The notes: a model not told the origin generated them from the sequence alone. A stretch of 64,000 nucleotides of DNA from UBA5314 sp040217815 (GCA_040217815.1 JBEHWI010000008.1:1-64000), one strand, 5' to 3'; shown: positions 34,233-43,234, counted from the first letter of the stretch. Translations and numbers: made by a program.

Positions 34233-35210
34233 CTAACTGGCGTTTAAGGTGCTCTCCCACTTTTTACAACGGTCGCCCCAGTAGGCCAGGGGGTTCCTAC
34301 CCCGCCTTATGCATACCACTTCACACATATTGGGGCAGCCGGAACACTCATAACTGCGTGAAGAGAAGTCCTCTCCCATGACGAAATCAGCTCCCCTGAA
34401 GAGGCTGGGGCCGTTCTTGAACTGCTTTTGTTCACGTGCTAACAGGGCCGCTCCAATTGCCCCCATTACCTCGTAATGCTCGGGGATGTTGATGGGAACC
34501 TGCAGGACCTTTTGAAAAGCGGTTTTCAGACCGGCATTGGCTGCCACCCCTCCCTGAAAAACGATCGGGGAGTTTATCTTCTTGCCCTTGCCTACATTGT
34601 TTAAATAGTTTCTCACCAGGGCTTCACAAAGCCCCATTAAGATCTCTTCCACCGGATAGCCCATCTGCTGCTTGTGGATCATGTCCGATTCGGCAAACAC
34701 GCCGCAGCGCCCAGCGATTCTGACCGGCTGGCGGGCCTCTACCGCCCTTCCCCCAAAGTCCTCAATGGCAATATTTAAGCGGGCGGCCTGCTGATCCAAA
34801 AAAGAACCGGTGCCTGCCGCACAGACTGTATTCATGGCAAAGTCAACCACTATTCCATCCTGCATCAGGATCAGTTTGGAATCCTGGCCGCCGATTTCAA
34901 TAATAGTGCGAACCTGGGGGAAAGAATGGGAAGCAGCCACGCCATGAGCGGTGATCTCGTTTTTTACCACATCGGCCCCCAGCATTACATCAGCCAGATG
35001 CCGGCCGCTGCCGGTAGTCCCGACCCCCATCACCTGTCCGCCGCCGGCTGATCCGATAATCCTGCCAAAGCCCTCCTGGATTGCCTTAACCGGATTACCC
35101 TGAGTGCGCAGGTATAGTTTATCAACCAGTTCCCCCCGGCGGTCCAGCATGACAAAATTGCTGCTCACCGAGCCTATGTCTACCCCGAGATAGTAAGCCA
35201 AAATGCCCAC
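34233..35210 (-). CDS. Acyl-CoA dehydratase activase (BcrAD/BadFG/HgdC ATPase family)
   Basis: 325 residues. ASKHA ATPase motifs are YLGVDIGSVSSNFVMLD at the start, TIIEIGGQDSKLI near residue 105 and FQGGVAANAGLKTAF near 225. The cluster cysteines of HgdC-type activases are in TVCAAGTGSFLDQQ near 130 and GRCGVFAESDMI near 170. A C-terminal extra Cys set (CSGCPNMCEVVC) adds a possible second cluster. Activases inject one electron into 2-hydroxyacyl-CoA dehydratases or benzoyl-CoA reductases. It is the third gene of a three-gene operon. GTG start; a TTG at 35201 is an alternative. Confidence 0.87.
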   Translation of the reverse strand: MGILAYYLGVDIGSVSSNFVMLDRRGELVDKLYLRTQGNPVKAIQEGFGRIIGSAGGGQVMGVGTTGSGRHLADVMLGADVVKNEITAHGVAASHSFPQVRTIIEIGGQDSKLILMQDGIVVDFAMNTVCAAGTGSFLDQQAARLNIAIEDFGGRAVEARQPVRIAGRCGVFAESDMIHKQQMGYPVEEILMGLCEALVRNYLNNVGKGKKINSPIVFQGGVAANAGLKTAFQKVLQVPINIPEHYEVMGAIGAALLAREQKQFKNGPSLFRGADFVMGEDFSSRSYECSGCPNMCEVVCIRRGRNPLAYWGDRCKKWESTLNAS

Positions 35211-35240
35211 CCTTTCATAATCTTCATAATAACCTCTGCG

Positions 35241-36368
35241 TCAGCCGACCCGCCCCGGGCAGGGGGCACCCGATGCTGCACCACCGGCAAGGCGCTTGCG
35301 GCGCGCCAACATATCGACAAAGGCTTCCAAACGGGTATATACACCGGCGGTTCCTGAATGCTCATCAAAATACATGGTCATGCAGGGAACCTGCAGTTCA
35401 CGGCTGACTCTTCCCAGAACAGATTGGGCCACAATTTCCGGCATGCAGGTCAGGGGGCCGATCTGTATTATTCCATCGTAGCCGCGGCGGGCGAAATCAA
35501 CACTATTGCCCACCGTTTCACGGCCGTGGCCTCCCACCGCGTAATTGAGATAAGGCTGGGAAGATTGTAGAATGTAACGATGATTGGACCTTTTAACCCA
35601 GCCCCCCAGAATATGATCATTTACCCAATCAGTTAGATATATCGACCTGCTTACTTCGGCATTAATCCTGCCCAGATGACGGGCAATGTGACAGTTGATG
35701 CTGGGTTCTAAAATGGTGTAGATTTCACCCACCAATCCGATTTTTAAAACCGGATCTTCCCTCTGGGCTACGCAGCGTATAGCCCGATCGGCTTCAGTGG
35801 TCACACCCGCCAGATCTTTGCGGTTATTAAGCTTATCAATAGCCTGCAAACCTTGTTCATAATACTTTTCCACCAAGTCTTTATCCGCCGCCCGGGGAAG
35901 GCAAAACTCCAAAGCCTTCTCTAATACTTCCACCGCTTTCAATTTGTCCCAGGCGAACTTCAAAGCCTTATAAGCCTGACTGATGCTGACGTTTTCGCCC
36001 AGGGCCTTGATCTGCTGAAGCAAGTCGGACAGCCGTGAATCGGGAGCTTCCAAAACCACCATGGTAAAATTGAATCCCAGGTCCTTAAGTATTTCTCTTT
36101 CTACCTGGGCGAAATAGCCGAAACGGCAGGGTCCCCAGCCTCCGCCCATCACTACGGTGTCGGCTCCTTTTTCCATAGCCTCAATAAAATTGCCTACATT
36201 TATCTTCAAAGGCAGGCAGGCAAACTCCGGTGAATATTTCACGCCCAATTCCAGAGTGCGTTTGCTCACCGGCGGCGGCGGCACCATCTCCAGTTTGAGC
36301 CCCCGGAACAGTTCTTTTATAGCTATATACATATTACCCATGTGAGGAAAGGTCGCAATCACTGGCAC
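35241..36368 (-). CDS. DUF2229/HgdB-like activase-partner protein, second subunit
   Basis: 375 residues if translation begins at GTG 36368 or 36362, both just after AAGGAGG; this leaves a 30-35 bp overlap with the upstream gene. TFPHMGNMYIAIKELFRGL, PPPVSKRTLELGVKYSPEFAC and GPCRFGYFAQVEREIL are seen, with cysteines placed as Fe-S or metal ligands. Similar segments in many Firmicutes are fused to the activase in one ~1400-residue protein. The enzyme reaction is not known. Confidence 0.8.
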   Translation of the reverse strand: MPVIATFPHMGNMYIAIKELFRGLKLEMVPPPPVSKRTLELGVKYSPEFACLPLKINVGNFIEAMEKGADTVVMGGGWGPCRFGYFAQVEREILKDLGFNFTMVVLEAPDSRLSDLLQQIKALGENVSISQAYKALKFAWDKLKAVEVLEKALEFCLPRAADKDLVEKYYEQGLQAIDKLNNRKDLAGVTTEADRAIRCVAQREDPVLKIGLVGEIYTILEPSINCHIARHLGRINAEVSRSIYLTDWVNDHILGGWVKRSNHRYILQSSQPYLNYAVGGHGRETVGNSVDFARRGYDGIIQIGPLTCMPEIVAQSVLGRVSRELQVPCMTMYFDEHSGTAGVYTRLEAFVDMLARRKRLAGGAASGAPCPGRVG

Positions 36369-37326
36369 GCATCCTCCTTCGTCGCAGCATGTCACAGAAG
36401 GCCTCCAGGCGGGTCAGCATACCCGCTTCCCCGGTGTGTTCGTCTATGGTCAGAAACATAAAGGGTTTGTTTTTTATCTTTCGTTCAATTATTTCGCCGA
36501 TTATGGAATCCGGACCGCAGGCAAAACAGGCGACATAGATTATTCCGTCGACATCGACTCTTTGATCGAGATGCAGGGCGCTCCCCAACATGGATCGGCC
36601 CAAAGTCCAGAAAACCCTTTTGGGAACCGTAGACGCCTGCTCCTCAACAGCTTTGCGCTCCAATCTCTCCGGCAGCAAGACTCCACAGCCCATACGGCGC
36701 AGCCGGTTTATCATATCCATACTGATGCCCGGGTCGTAGATGGCATAACCATGGCCTAAAAGACCGACATTAAGATCGGCTTCGGGCATAGCCGGTGCCG
36801 GCTGTCCCTCCCAGATTTTTATGGCCTCGGCCATGGTGTAGCCTTCGCGGGCCAGGGCCCGGCAGAACTCCAATTCCTGCAGGCCGTGCTGATAGGCCCC
36901 TTCCCATTCCCGGCGCTTAACCGAAAGCAGCCGTCCCAGTCTTTTCATCTCATTTTGAAAATCCTTGTGGTTTTTGCTCATATCAACCACGATATCTATA
37001 AGGGGGGGAGCTTCTTCGATCAGGGCCCTCACCATATCGGGAATGCCCATGAATTTAGGACAAATAAAGCTTCGTTCTTCAACACTGACCAGGCGCGGCA
37101 CAAAGAGATAGTCCAGGCGGCAGCGGCATAATTCCCGGACATGGCCCATATAAACCTTGATGGGGAAACAGGCTTCATCAACCGCTGTATCAATGCCCAG
37201 TTCAATAGTGAGACGGCTGCTGGGAGAGGAAGTCACCACTTCCCAGCCCAGATCCTCAAAAAACGTCTTCCACAACGGGTAATAGTAAAAATAAAAAAGG
37301 CCATGGGGTATTCCGATTCTCTTCAT
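36334..37326 (-). CDS. DUF2229/HgdB-like activase-partner protein, first subunit
   Basis: 330 residues from ATG 37326, eight bases after AGGAGG (the frame itself opens at 37362). It starts MKRIGIPHGLFYFYYYPLWK and has SRLTIELGIDTAVDEACFPIK and YVACFACGPDSIIGEII, parallel to the next subunit: the two are paralogous halves (both end with EHTGEAGMLTRLEAFCDML or EHSGTAGVYTRLEAFVDML). First gene of the operon with the second DUF2229 gene and the activase. Confidence 0.8.
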   Translation of the reverse strand: MKRIGIPHGLFYFYYYPLWKTFFEDLGWEVVTSSPSSRLTIELGIDTAVDEACFPIKVYMGHVRELCRCRLDYLFVPRLVSVEERSFICPKFMGIPDMVRALIEEAPPLIDIVVDMSKNHKDFQNEMKRLGRLLSVKRREWEGAYQHGLQELEFCRALAREGYTMAEAIKIWEGQPAPAMPEADLNVGLLGHGYAIYDPGISMDMINRLRRMGCGVLLPERLERKAVEEQASTVPKRVFWTLGRSMLGSALHLDQRVDVDGIIYVACFACGPDSIIGEIIERKIKNKPFMFLTIDEHTGEAGMLTRLEAFCDMLRRRRMRASDCDLSSHG

Positions 37327-37434
37327 GCCGCTTAACCTCCTGACATGATAATTGTGGACCAAATAGGCAGGTTTTAAACGTTACAATGAAGCAAAATGGA
37401 CCCGAGGATGCCAGGGCATCGCGGCCAGTCGTTC

Positions 37435-37794
37435 CTATCCTTTGGGGTTGAATATAACTGCCATTACGTAGCCGAATACTACAGCCGCCACGATACCGCC
37501 GGCGGCTGCTTCCACTCCGCCGCTAAAAGCTCCTAGAATGCCCTTCTGTTCTACAGCTTTCAAAGTGCCCTGGGTCAATAAATGTCCAAATCCAGACAAA
37601 GGGACGGTCGCCCCAGCCCCACCGATTTGAACCAGTGGCTGATAGAGCCCCAGCCCGCTTAATATTGCTCCCCCGGTTATATAACCGATCAATATGTGTC
37701 CAGGAGTTATACTCGGTTTGGTCAAATCCATGATCAATTGACCGATCAGACACAGGGCTCCGCCCACCAGGAACGCCATGTAAAGTGGAACCAT
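37435..37794 (-). CDS. spoVAE: Stage V sporulation protein AE
   Basis: 119 residues from ATG 37794 (AAGGGAG eight bases upstream). Three to four membrane segments, with FLVGGALCLIGQLIMDLT and PLSGFGHLLTQGTLKAV typical of SpoVAE. It forms part of the inner-membrane channel that moves Ca-dipicolinate into the spore core. Homologous in sequence and topology to SpoVAC. Last gene of spoVAC-AD-AE. Confidence 0.93.
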   Translation of the reverse strand: MVPLYMAFLVGGALCLIGQLIMDLTKPSITPGHILIGYITGGAILSGLGLYQPLVQIGGAGATVPLSGFGHLLTQGTLKAVEQKGILGAFSGGVEAAAGGIVAAVVFGYVMAVIFNPKG

Positions 37795-37827
37795 TATCAC
37801 CGCTCCCTTGTTTATAGTCTTTAATAC

Positions 37828-38841
37828 CTACTGGTTTTCTATCGCCACTGCGTGAGCTATAGCAGGAATAGTCTCACCCTGAAACTGGGTGGTCGGACTC
37901 ATCAGTGCTCCAGTAGCCACCAGGAGAATTCGATTCATTTTGCCTTCCACCATTTTTTTCAACAGGGGTCCGCATAGCATGGAAGCTGAACACCCGCACC
38001 CGCTCGCACCTGCATCAACTCCCTGGCTGTCGTCATAGAGCAAAACACCGCAGTCACTGTAGTTGGGTTGGGGCACAATCCCCTCTTTGACAAAAAGCTG
38101 CTGGGCCAGGGCCATCCCCACTTTGCCCAGGTCGCCGGTGACTATCAGATCATAATAGTCGGTGGGACGCTTTAAGTCCTGAAAATGAGTCTTAATGGTA
38201 TCGACCGCTGCCGGAGCCATGGCACTGCCCATGTCCGCTGCGTCGCTTTGGCCCAGGTCAATGACCCGGCCCAGGGTGGCGCAGGTAATCCGGGGGCCGC
38301 TGCCCAACCGCTCCAGAATCGCCGCACCAGCCGCGGTGGCCGTCCATTGGGAGCTGGGCGTTTTCTGTACGCCCTGTTCGGTGGGAAACCGAAACTGACG
38401 TTCCGCGGTATGGTGATGACTGCAGGCCGAAGCGCTGACCCGGCTGAAAAACCCACCGTCGACCAGCATAGCGGCAACCGCCAGTGATTCCGCCATGGTC
38501 GAGCAGGCTCCGTAAAGTCCTAATAAAGGAACACCTATCTCTCGAGCGGCAAAACTGGTAGCTATTATCTGGTTCAGTAAATCACCGGCCAGCATCAATT
38601 CAATATCCGGACTCTGGTAGTTGCCTTTGCTTATAGCCAGCTTGATCGTTTCCCGAAGCATTTTGCTTTCCGCTTTTTCCCAGGTCTTCTCACCTATTGA
38701 ATAATCGTCGAAAATCCAATCGAAGTCCTGCGCCCAGGGCCCCTGTCCCTCTTTGGGCCCCACCACCGCCGCCCAGGAAGTGAGAACCGGCGGGTTTTCG
38801 AAGGCTACGCTCTGCAACCCCCTCTTTTTGGCTGCCTCCAC
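37828..38841 (-). CDS. spoVAD: Stage V sporulation protein AD
   Basis: 337 residues, thiolase-like fold that binds dipicolinic acid. Blocks seen are GLQSVAFENPPVLTSWAAVVGPKEG at the N-terminus, GLYGACSTMAESLAVA near residue 135 and DAGASGCGCSASMLCG near 280. GTG start after AAGGAGGTGGACAG. Twelve bases follow the spoVAC stop. Confidence 0.96.
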   Translation of the reverse strand: MEAAKKRGLQSVAFENPPVLTSWAAVVGPKEGQGPWAQDFDWIFDDYSIGEKTWEKAESKMLRETIKLAISKGNYQSPDIELMLAGDLLNQIIATSFAAREIGVPLLGLYGACSTMAESLAVAAMLVDGGFFSRVSASACSHHHTAERQFRFPTEQGVQKTPSSQWTATAAGAAILERLGSGPRITCATLGRVIDLGQSDAADMGSAMAPAAVDTIKTHFQDLKRPTDYYDLIVTGDLGKVGMALAQQLFVKEGIVPQPNYSDCGVLLYDDSQGVDAGASGCGCSASMLCGPLLKKMVEGKMNRILLVATGALMSPTTQFQGETIPAIAHAVAIENQ

Positions 38842-38853
38842 CTGTCCACCTCC

Positions 38854-39315
38854 TTAACCTTTTACCAGGATTTTTATAAGTCCTATCAAAACCGCGGCAA
38901 CAAAGCCGAACAATAGAGTAGGCCCGGCGACACTGAACATTCTGGCTCCCACTCCAAAAACATAACCTTCCCGCTTGAACTCCATGGCCGGAGCAACAAT
39001 TGAATTGGCGAATCCGGTTATGGGCACAATAGAACCTGCCCCGGCCCGCTGTCCGATTTCATCATAAACGCCTAATCCTGTTAAAAAGGCCCCCAGGAAA
39101 ATCATTATGATGGAGGTGGTGGTTGAAGCATCGGTTTTGCCCATGCCTTTACTCATGGCGTAGTTGGCAATAATCTGCCCCACGACGCATATGGCTCCTC
39201 CCACCATAAACGCCCAGATGCAATTTTTTAAAACCGCCGGTTTGGGCTTGACGGTTTGAACCAGTTGGTCATATTCCTGAACTTCAATTTTATGCAATTT
39301 CTCTGATGCTCCCAC
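38854..39315 (-). CDS. spoVAC: Stage V sporulation protein AC
   Basis: 153 residues. Hydrophilic N-terminal ~30 residues, then four membrane segments with FMVGGAICVVGQIIANYAMS and PITGFANSIVAPAMEFKREG, the mechanosensitive channel component of SpoVA. GTG start preceded by AAAGGAGG. First gene of the operon. Confidence 0.95.
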   Translation of the reverse strand: MGASEKLHKIEVQEYDQLVQTVKPKPAVLKNCIWAFMVGGAICVVGQIIANYAMSKGMGKTDASTTTSIIMIFLGAFLTGLGVYDEIGQRAGAGSIVPITGFANSIVAPAMEFKREGYVFGVGARMFSVAGPTLLFGFVAAVLIGLIKILVKG

Positions 39316-39348
39316 TACAAAGCCCTCCTTTGCCGACTTCTACTAGAC

Positions 39349-39378
39349 TATTGTGCTTATATTTAACCTGCTTTATGC
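39349..39378 (-). promoter_or_regulatory. Candidate sigma-G (forespore) promoter of spoVA
   Basis: On the minus strand, GCATA (39378-39374), 18-bp spacer, CACAATA (39355-39349), resembling the sigma-G consensus GHATR / CATNHTA. It lies about 35 bp before the spoVAC start. Confidence 0.4.
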
Positions 39379-39516
39379 GATTTGTATTCCTTCCCTAAAA
39401 GACATCTTAAAATATGAGCCGGGCGGCGGCTTGGAAAAAGAGAGACAAAATAGCACCATCCCTGTTGGTTTGAATAGTCTAAAATAAACAGTCATACTTA
39501 AACGGAGGACTATTCT

Positions 39517-40341
39517 TTGATAAAAGCATCTCTGCTGATCACTTCATATCTCAGTTCCCATTTGCTGAAATGGAATCTCGCTTCACTGGCCAGGCAACAG
39601 ATACCCTTTAGTTTTGAAACTATCGTGTTAAATGACGGGCTGCCCGATGAAAGCGAACAGTTCTGCCGGCAGTATGAAAACCAGTTAAACATCCGCTATG
39701 TATTTACCGGGCAGCGCAACCAGCCCGGGCGCATGGTTTACCGGGTTCCCGGATTCGCATTAAATATCGGGGCTCGTCTGGCCAGGGGGGAAATTATAAT
39801 AATTTCCTGCGCCGAGATGTTTCACTTGAACCAGACTATAGCCCACCTTGTTAAACCCGTACAGTACGATGCCAAACTGCTCACCACCAGCATCGGTATG
39901 GATGACGACGGCAGTTTCCTGGCCTATTTGGAAAAAAGCGGGGGCTATTTTGACTTTAATTCCTACTTTTCGCTCTATCCCCGGCTAAATACCCGCCTCC
40001 CCTTTCTCATGGCCATGAACCGCCAGCAATTCTTAAATATCGGCGGCTATGATGAAGACATGATCGGATTTGCCTACGATGATGAGGATTTAATGGACCG
40101 CCTGCTTTTTAATGGAAGCAATATATACCTCACTCAGGCCTTAACCATTCATTTATTCCATCACCGTCATGATAATGATCTGGGCGGCAGGCCGGAAACG
40201 ATCTATAACGCCAATTTGTACAGGAGTAGAAAAGGAAAAATCCAGCGCAATCAAAACCGTGAATGGGGGCGCCTGGATGTGCCGGAGGGAGAATCTCTTG
40301 AAGAAAGGAGACGAAGTGTTCTTGCCCTGGAATATGTTTAA
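39517..40341 (+). CDS. Family 2 glycosyltransferase
   Basis: 274 residues, GT-A fold. SLLITSYLSSHLLKWNLASL at the start and GARLARGEIIIISCAEMFHL near residue 90 give the nucleotide-sugar site; FLMAMNRQQFLNIGGYDEDM and YDDEDLMDRLL near 170-190 match the C-terminal acceptor block of galactosyltransferase-like GT2s. TTG start with CGGAGG. The 3' end overlaps the DNRLRE gene by 26 bases. Acceptor unknown; a spore-coat or cell-surface glycan is plausible next to spoVA. Confidence 0.82.
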   Translation: MIKASLLITSYLSSHLLKWNLASLARQQIPFSFETIVLNDGLPDESEQFCRQYENQLNIRYVFTGQRNQPGRMVYRVPGFALNIGARLARGEIIIISCAEMFHLNQTIAHLVKPVQYDAKLLTTSIGMDDDGSFLAYLEKSGGYFDFNSYFSLYPRLNTRLPFLMAMNRQQFLNIGGYDEDMIGFAYDDEDLMDRLLFNGSNIYLTQALTIHLFHHRHDNDLGGRPETIYNANLYRSRKGKIQRNQNREWGRLDVPEGESLEERRRSVLALEYV

Positions 40342-40858
40342 ACTCGATCAGGAAGCCCATATTTCTCAACATTACAGCACGCAGAGTTTTCCCCACGGCG
40401 ATCAGGGGACCTTATATATGAGCCGTTTTAAGGGTGAAGGAGATGCCTACAGGATTTTTATGACTTTCGACCTTAAAGGGAAGTTCGTCTGGCGAAAAGG
40501 CGGCCCTCCCCGACCCGCTTTTTTACGCCTCTTTGTCCACCGCAACGAAATAGCTTCAGGGGCTGCCAAATGCTCACTTTACCAGGTGGCAGAACCCTGG
40601 CACCCAACTGCGGTTTGCTGGAAATACCAGCCGGCCTGCCAGGCGGGGGCGCGGATGGATTTTGTAATTCCGACCGGCTGGCAGGGATATATGTTCCTGG
40701 ATCTATCGCAACAAGTCCAGGAATGGCTTGAGGGTGATGCCCCTAACTACGGTTTCATGATCAAAGGCGATGAATATAGAGACAGCCTGGTGGCTTTCCA
40801 CGGCGCCTCCTATCCATTTTCCGGCACCGTTCCGACCTTGCTCTTAGGAACCCGCTGA
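40316..40858 (+). CDS. DNRLRE domain protein (carbohydrate-module-like)
   Basis: 180 residues from GTG 40316, five bases after AAAGGAG; the frame continues further left but without a ribosome site. The whole protein is one DNRLRE module (DQEAHISQHYSTQSFPHGDQ, RIFMTFDL, LDLSQQVQEWLEG, NYGFMIKGDE). These beta-sandwich modules sit on exported proteins; no signal peptide is seen here. Translational overlap with the glycosyltransferase suggests the two act on the same structure. Confidence 0.75.
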   Translation: MFLPWNMFKLDQEAHISQHYSTQSFPHGDQGTLYMSRFKGEGDAYRIFMTFDLKGKFVWRKGGPPRPAFLRLFVHRNEIASGAAKCSLYQVAEPWHPTAVCWKYQPACQAGARMDFVIPTGWQGYMFLDLSQQVQEWLEGDAPNYGFMIKGDEYRDSLVAFHGASYPFSGTVPTLLLGTR

Positions 40859-40878
40859 TCGATGGAGCCCGACCGGAA

Positions 40879-41290
40879 TACCATTCGGGCACCACGATTT
40901 ACGCTTCGCATATTATTAAGGTTGAAAAAGGCGAATCTTTAACGTCCTTTCTCTAACCTCGCTCAAACGTAAAGGGATACCCTCCTAAAAGGCATCCCTT
41001 CGAATTCATTTGACCCGGTACCTGGACCGGGTTTCAGACCGTCTACAAAAGCGAATTCGCAACTCTTTGCCATCCTGGCATCGGCGGCTCTTTGGCGTCC
41101 TGCCACCGCCGCACTAGTTCATCCATGAACGTCGCTGCACTAGCCCGTCCGTGGGCGTCGTCTACGTTGCTCAACAGGCCTGCTCAATCAACGTACTAGT
41201 GTACGCCTCAATCGCAGGCCTTTTTCGCGCCTTGCTCATCATTATTTCCTGCCGAGCGAAGCGAGTAATATCGTGGTGCCTGGATGGTGC
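40879..41290. repeat. Composite repeat element D
   Basis: About 410 bp bounded by an inverted pair: GGCACCACGATTTACGCTTCGC (40888-40909) and its complement at 41256-41280 with a 3-base difference. Within it, 41068-41165 is a module (CCATCCTGGCATCGGCGGC onward) that also occurs, with over 90% identity by eye, inside the repeats at 54976 and 56294. A stem AAGGGATACC / GGCATCCCTT (40972-41000) may terminate the upstream genes. No ORF of note lies in the region. Confidence 0.7.
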
Positions 41291-41324
41291 TTCGCTTCTG
41301 TAGCTCTCTCTGGCTTTCTTAAGT

Positions 41325-41519
41325 TTATCCTACATAGGCAATCTTGATATTGGCCTTATACTCCAGTATGCGTTCCTCCTTGCAGTCAGCAGTCCAGTTG
41401 CATACTTCTACGCCGGTAATATTCTTGTATTCCCGCGATGCGTCCCTGACTGCTCTTTCGATGGCATCCTGCCAGCTGACCGTTGATTCTCCTACAAACT
41501 CAGCTACTCTAACCTGCAC
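41325..41519 (-). CDS. Dodecin family protein
   Basis: 64 residues, exact dodecin size. VAEFVGESTVSWQDAIERAV and the aromatic VCNWTADCKEERILEYKANI contain the Trp that stacks against flavin. Dodecin forms a 12-subunit flavin store. Monocistronic; GGAGGTTTGCCCTG precedes the start. Some members bind CoA and FMN together. Confidence 0.93.
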   Translation of the reverse strand: MQVRVAEFVGESTVSWQDAIERAVRDASREYKNITGVEVCNWTADCKEERILEYKANIKIAYVG

Positions 41520-41677
41520 AGGGCAAACCTCCTTTACATTTTCGTTTTTAGTGTGGATAGAGCAGCCTGACTTTATGCGTCGCCAATCATTATATTTGCC
41601 TTAATAAATAAAGGAAAGCCTGGGGTGGCCTCCCTCATTTTTATTTGATATTGGTTACGCTATAAAAGCTATGATTG

Positions 41678-42409
41678 TTACTCCATGGCTCCGCGCAGTT
41701 TTAAAAGAGCCGCCTTTTCGATGCGCGATATCTGAACCTGGGACACCCCCAGATCATGGGCAATGTTCGACTGTGTATCATCCTTAAAGAAGCGGCGGAT
41801 GATGACCGTCTGTTCACGTGGATCAAGTTTGGCCATGGCCTCCCGCAGGGCAACATGGTCCAGTATGGCCTTGCTGCTCTCTTCACTTCCCAAAACATCG
41901 ATCAGGGAAAGGGGTTCCCGTTCGTCCCCGGGAAACACATCGTGGATATAAGCCGGGGTCTGACAGGCTTCCATGGCCACGACTATTTCCTCTTTGTCGA
42001 TGTCGAGGACGCTGGCAATTTCGTTTACACTGGGCTCACGGCCCAGATCCCCCCTTAATTTGTCTTGAGCCCAGCGGATCCGGTGGTACACCTCTTTGAT
42101 GCCCCGCTGCACCTTGACTATTCCGTCATCGCGCAGGAACTTTTTCACCTCCCCGATTATCATCGGCACCGCGTAAGTTGAAAAGCGCACATTATAGGAA
42201 TGATCAAATTTATCGATCGCTTTAATGAGTCCAATCGAAGCCACCTGATAAAGGTCTTCATACTCATAGGAAGAGTTTTTGAAACGCTCCAGGACCATAT
42301 AAATCAGCCCCACATTGGCCTCGTAGAGTTGGGCACGGGCTTCCTCGTCTCCTTCCTGGGCTCTCAATAAAAGGTTTTCGTTCTCCTGATAAAGATTCCC
42401 TGAAGTCAT
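41678..42409 (-). CDS. sigF: Forespore RNA polymerase sigma-F factor
   Basis: 243 residues. Region 2 reads YEYEDLYQVASIGLIKAIDKFD and FSTYAVPMIIGEVKKFLRDD; region 4 helix-turn-helix reads TQSNIAHDLGVSQVQISRIE. The order and spacing within spoIIAA-spoIIAB-sigF identify it as sigma-F rather than sigma-G. Three bases follow the spoIIAB stop. Confidence 0.95.
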   Translation of the reverse strand: MTSGNLYQENENLLLRAQEGDEEARAQLYEANVGLIYMVLERFKNSSYEYEDLYQVASIGLIKAIDKFDHSYNVRFSTYAVPMIIGEVKKFLRDDGIVKVQRGIKEVYHRIRWAQDKLRGDLGREPSVNEIASVLDIDKEEIVVAMEACQTPAYIHDVFPGDEREPLSLIDVLGSEESSKAILDHVALREAMAKLDPREQTVIIRRFFKDDTQSNIAHDLGVSQVQISRIEKAALLKLRGAME

Positions 42410-42412
42410 AGC

Positions 42413-42868
42413 TTAGCCTCCTTCAGGGAAATCATCCTCATCCGGCCTGCTAAAGGTGCGCCGGAGACAGATGCAAGTCCCCTCGCCGGGCGCAGTGACC
42501 ACATCCAGTTCATCGGTAAACGATTTCATGAACGTAAATCCCATACCCATTCTGGCCGGGTCGCTGGAAAAGGCCGGTTCCATGGCCTGGTCCAAATTCT
42601 GTATGCCCTTACCGAAATCCTGCACCACTATCTCCAAGGTGCCTTCATCCATGATGGAAACGATTATGCGGATTTTTTCGTTGGGTTGGTTGTCATAACC
42701 GTGGATTATGCTGTTCGATACCGCCTCGGATACAACCAGTTTTATCTCTTCTATGTCTTCCAGGGTGCACTCCAGCTGGGTGGCAAAAGCCCCCACACAG
42801 GAGCGGCTAAAAGAAACGTTTTCAGGTTTGCTGGGGAATTCAAATTGGACGTAGTTTTTTACGCTCAT
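42413..42868 (-). CDS. spoIIAB: Anti-sigma-F factor (serine kinase) SpoIIAB
   Basis: 151 residues from ATG 42868; a GTG nine codons upstream lies directly on a ribosome site and is unlikely. GHKL ATP-binding motifs are VVSEAVSNSIIHGYDN (N box) near residue 40, VVQDFGKGIQNL (G1) near 82 and MGMGFTFMKSF (G2) near 108. It binds sigma-F and phosphorylates SpoIIAA. Confidence 0.95.
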   Translation of the reverse strand: MSVKNYVQFEFPSKPENVSFSRSCVGAFATQLECTLEDIEEIKLVVSEAVSNSIIHGYDNQPNEKIRIIVSIMDEGTLEIVVQDFGKGIQNLDQAMEPAFSSDPARMGMGFTFMKSFTDELDVVTAPGEGTCICLRRTFSRPDEDDFPEGG

Positions 42869-42901
42869 TCTCGTCCAGCCCGGGGCTGGCTTCACCTCCC
42901 T

Positions 42902-43234
42902 CTAGTTGCTGATAATCTCGCGTTCATTCTTATATAAAGGTATCAATTTGTTAACCCCGGAAAAACAAAGGATTTTTTCGACTGAAGTCTTGGCTCCGAC
43001 GATGAACATACGTCCATTTAAAGCCGACATTTTCTTGTAGCGCCCTATCAGCACTCCCAGACCGGAACTGTCTATAAAGCTCACTCTTTCAAGGTCGATT
43101 ATGAGCATTCTTACTCTCCCCTGGTCAATGGTCTCATCCAACTCCTGTCTCAACCGGTCGGTCACCATCATATCCAGTTCACCGGCCAACCTCACCACCA
43201 GGGTGTCTCTAACCTGCTTCTTATCTATATCCAC
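42902..43234 (-). CDS. spoIIAA: Anti-anti-sigma factor SpoIIAA
   Basis: 110 residues, STAS fold. The phosphorylated serine lies in SFIDSSGLGVLIGRYKKM near residue 57. ATG start preceded by GGAGGGGAGACAGTG. First gene of the sigF operon. Confidence 0.95.
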   Translation of the reverse strand: MDIDKKQVRDTLVVRLAGELDMMVTDRLRQELDETIDQGRVRMLIIDLERVSFIDSSGLGVLIGRYKKMSALNGRMFIVGAKTSVEKILCFSGVNKLIPLYKNEREIISN

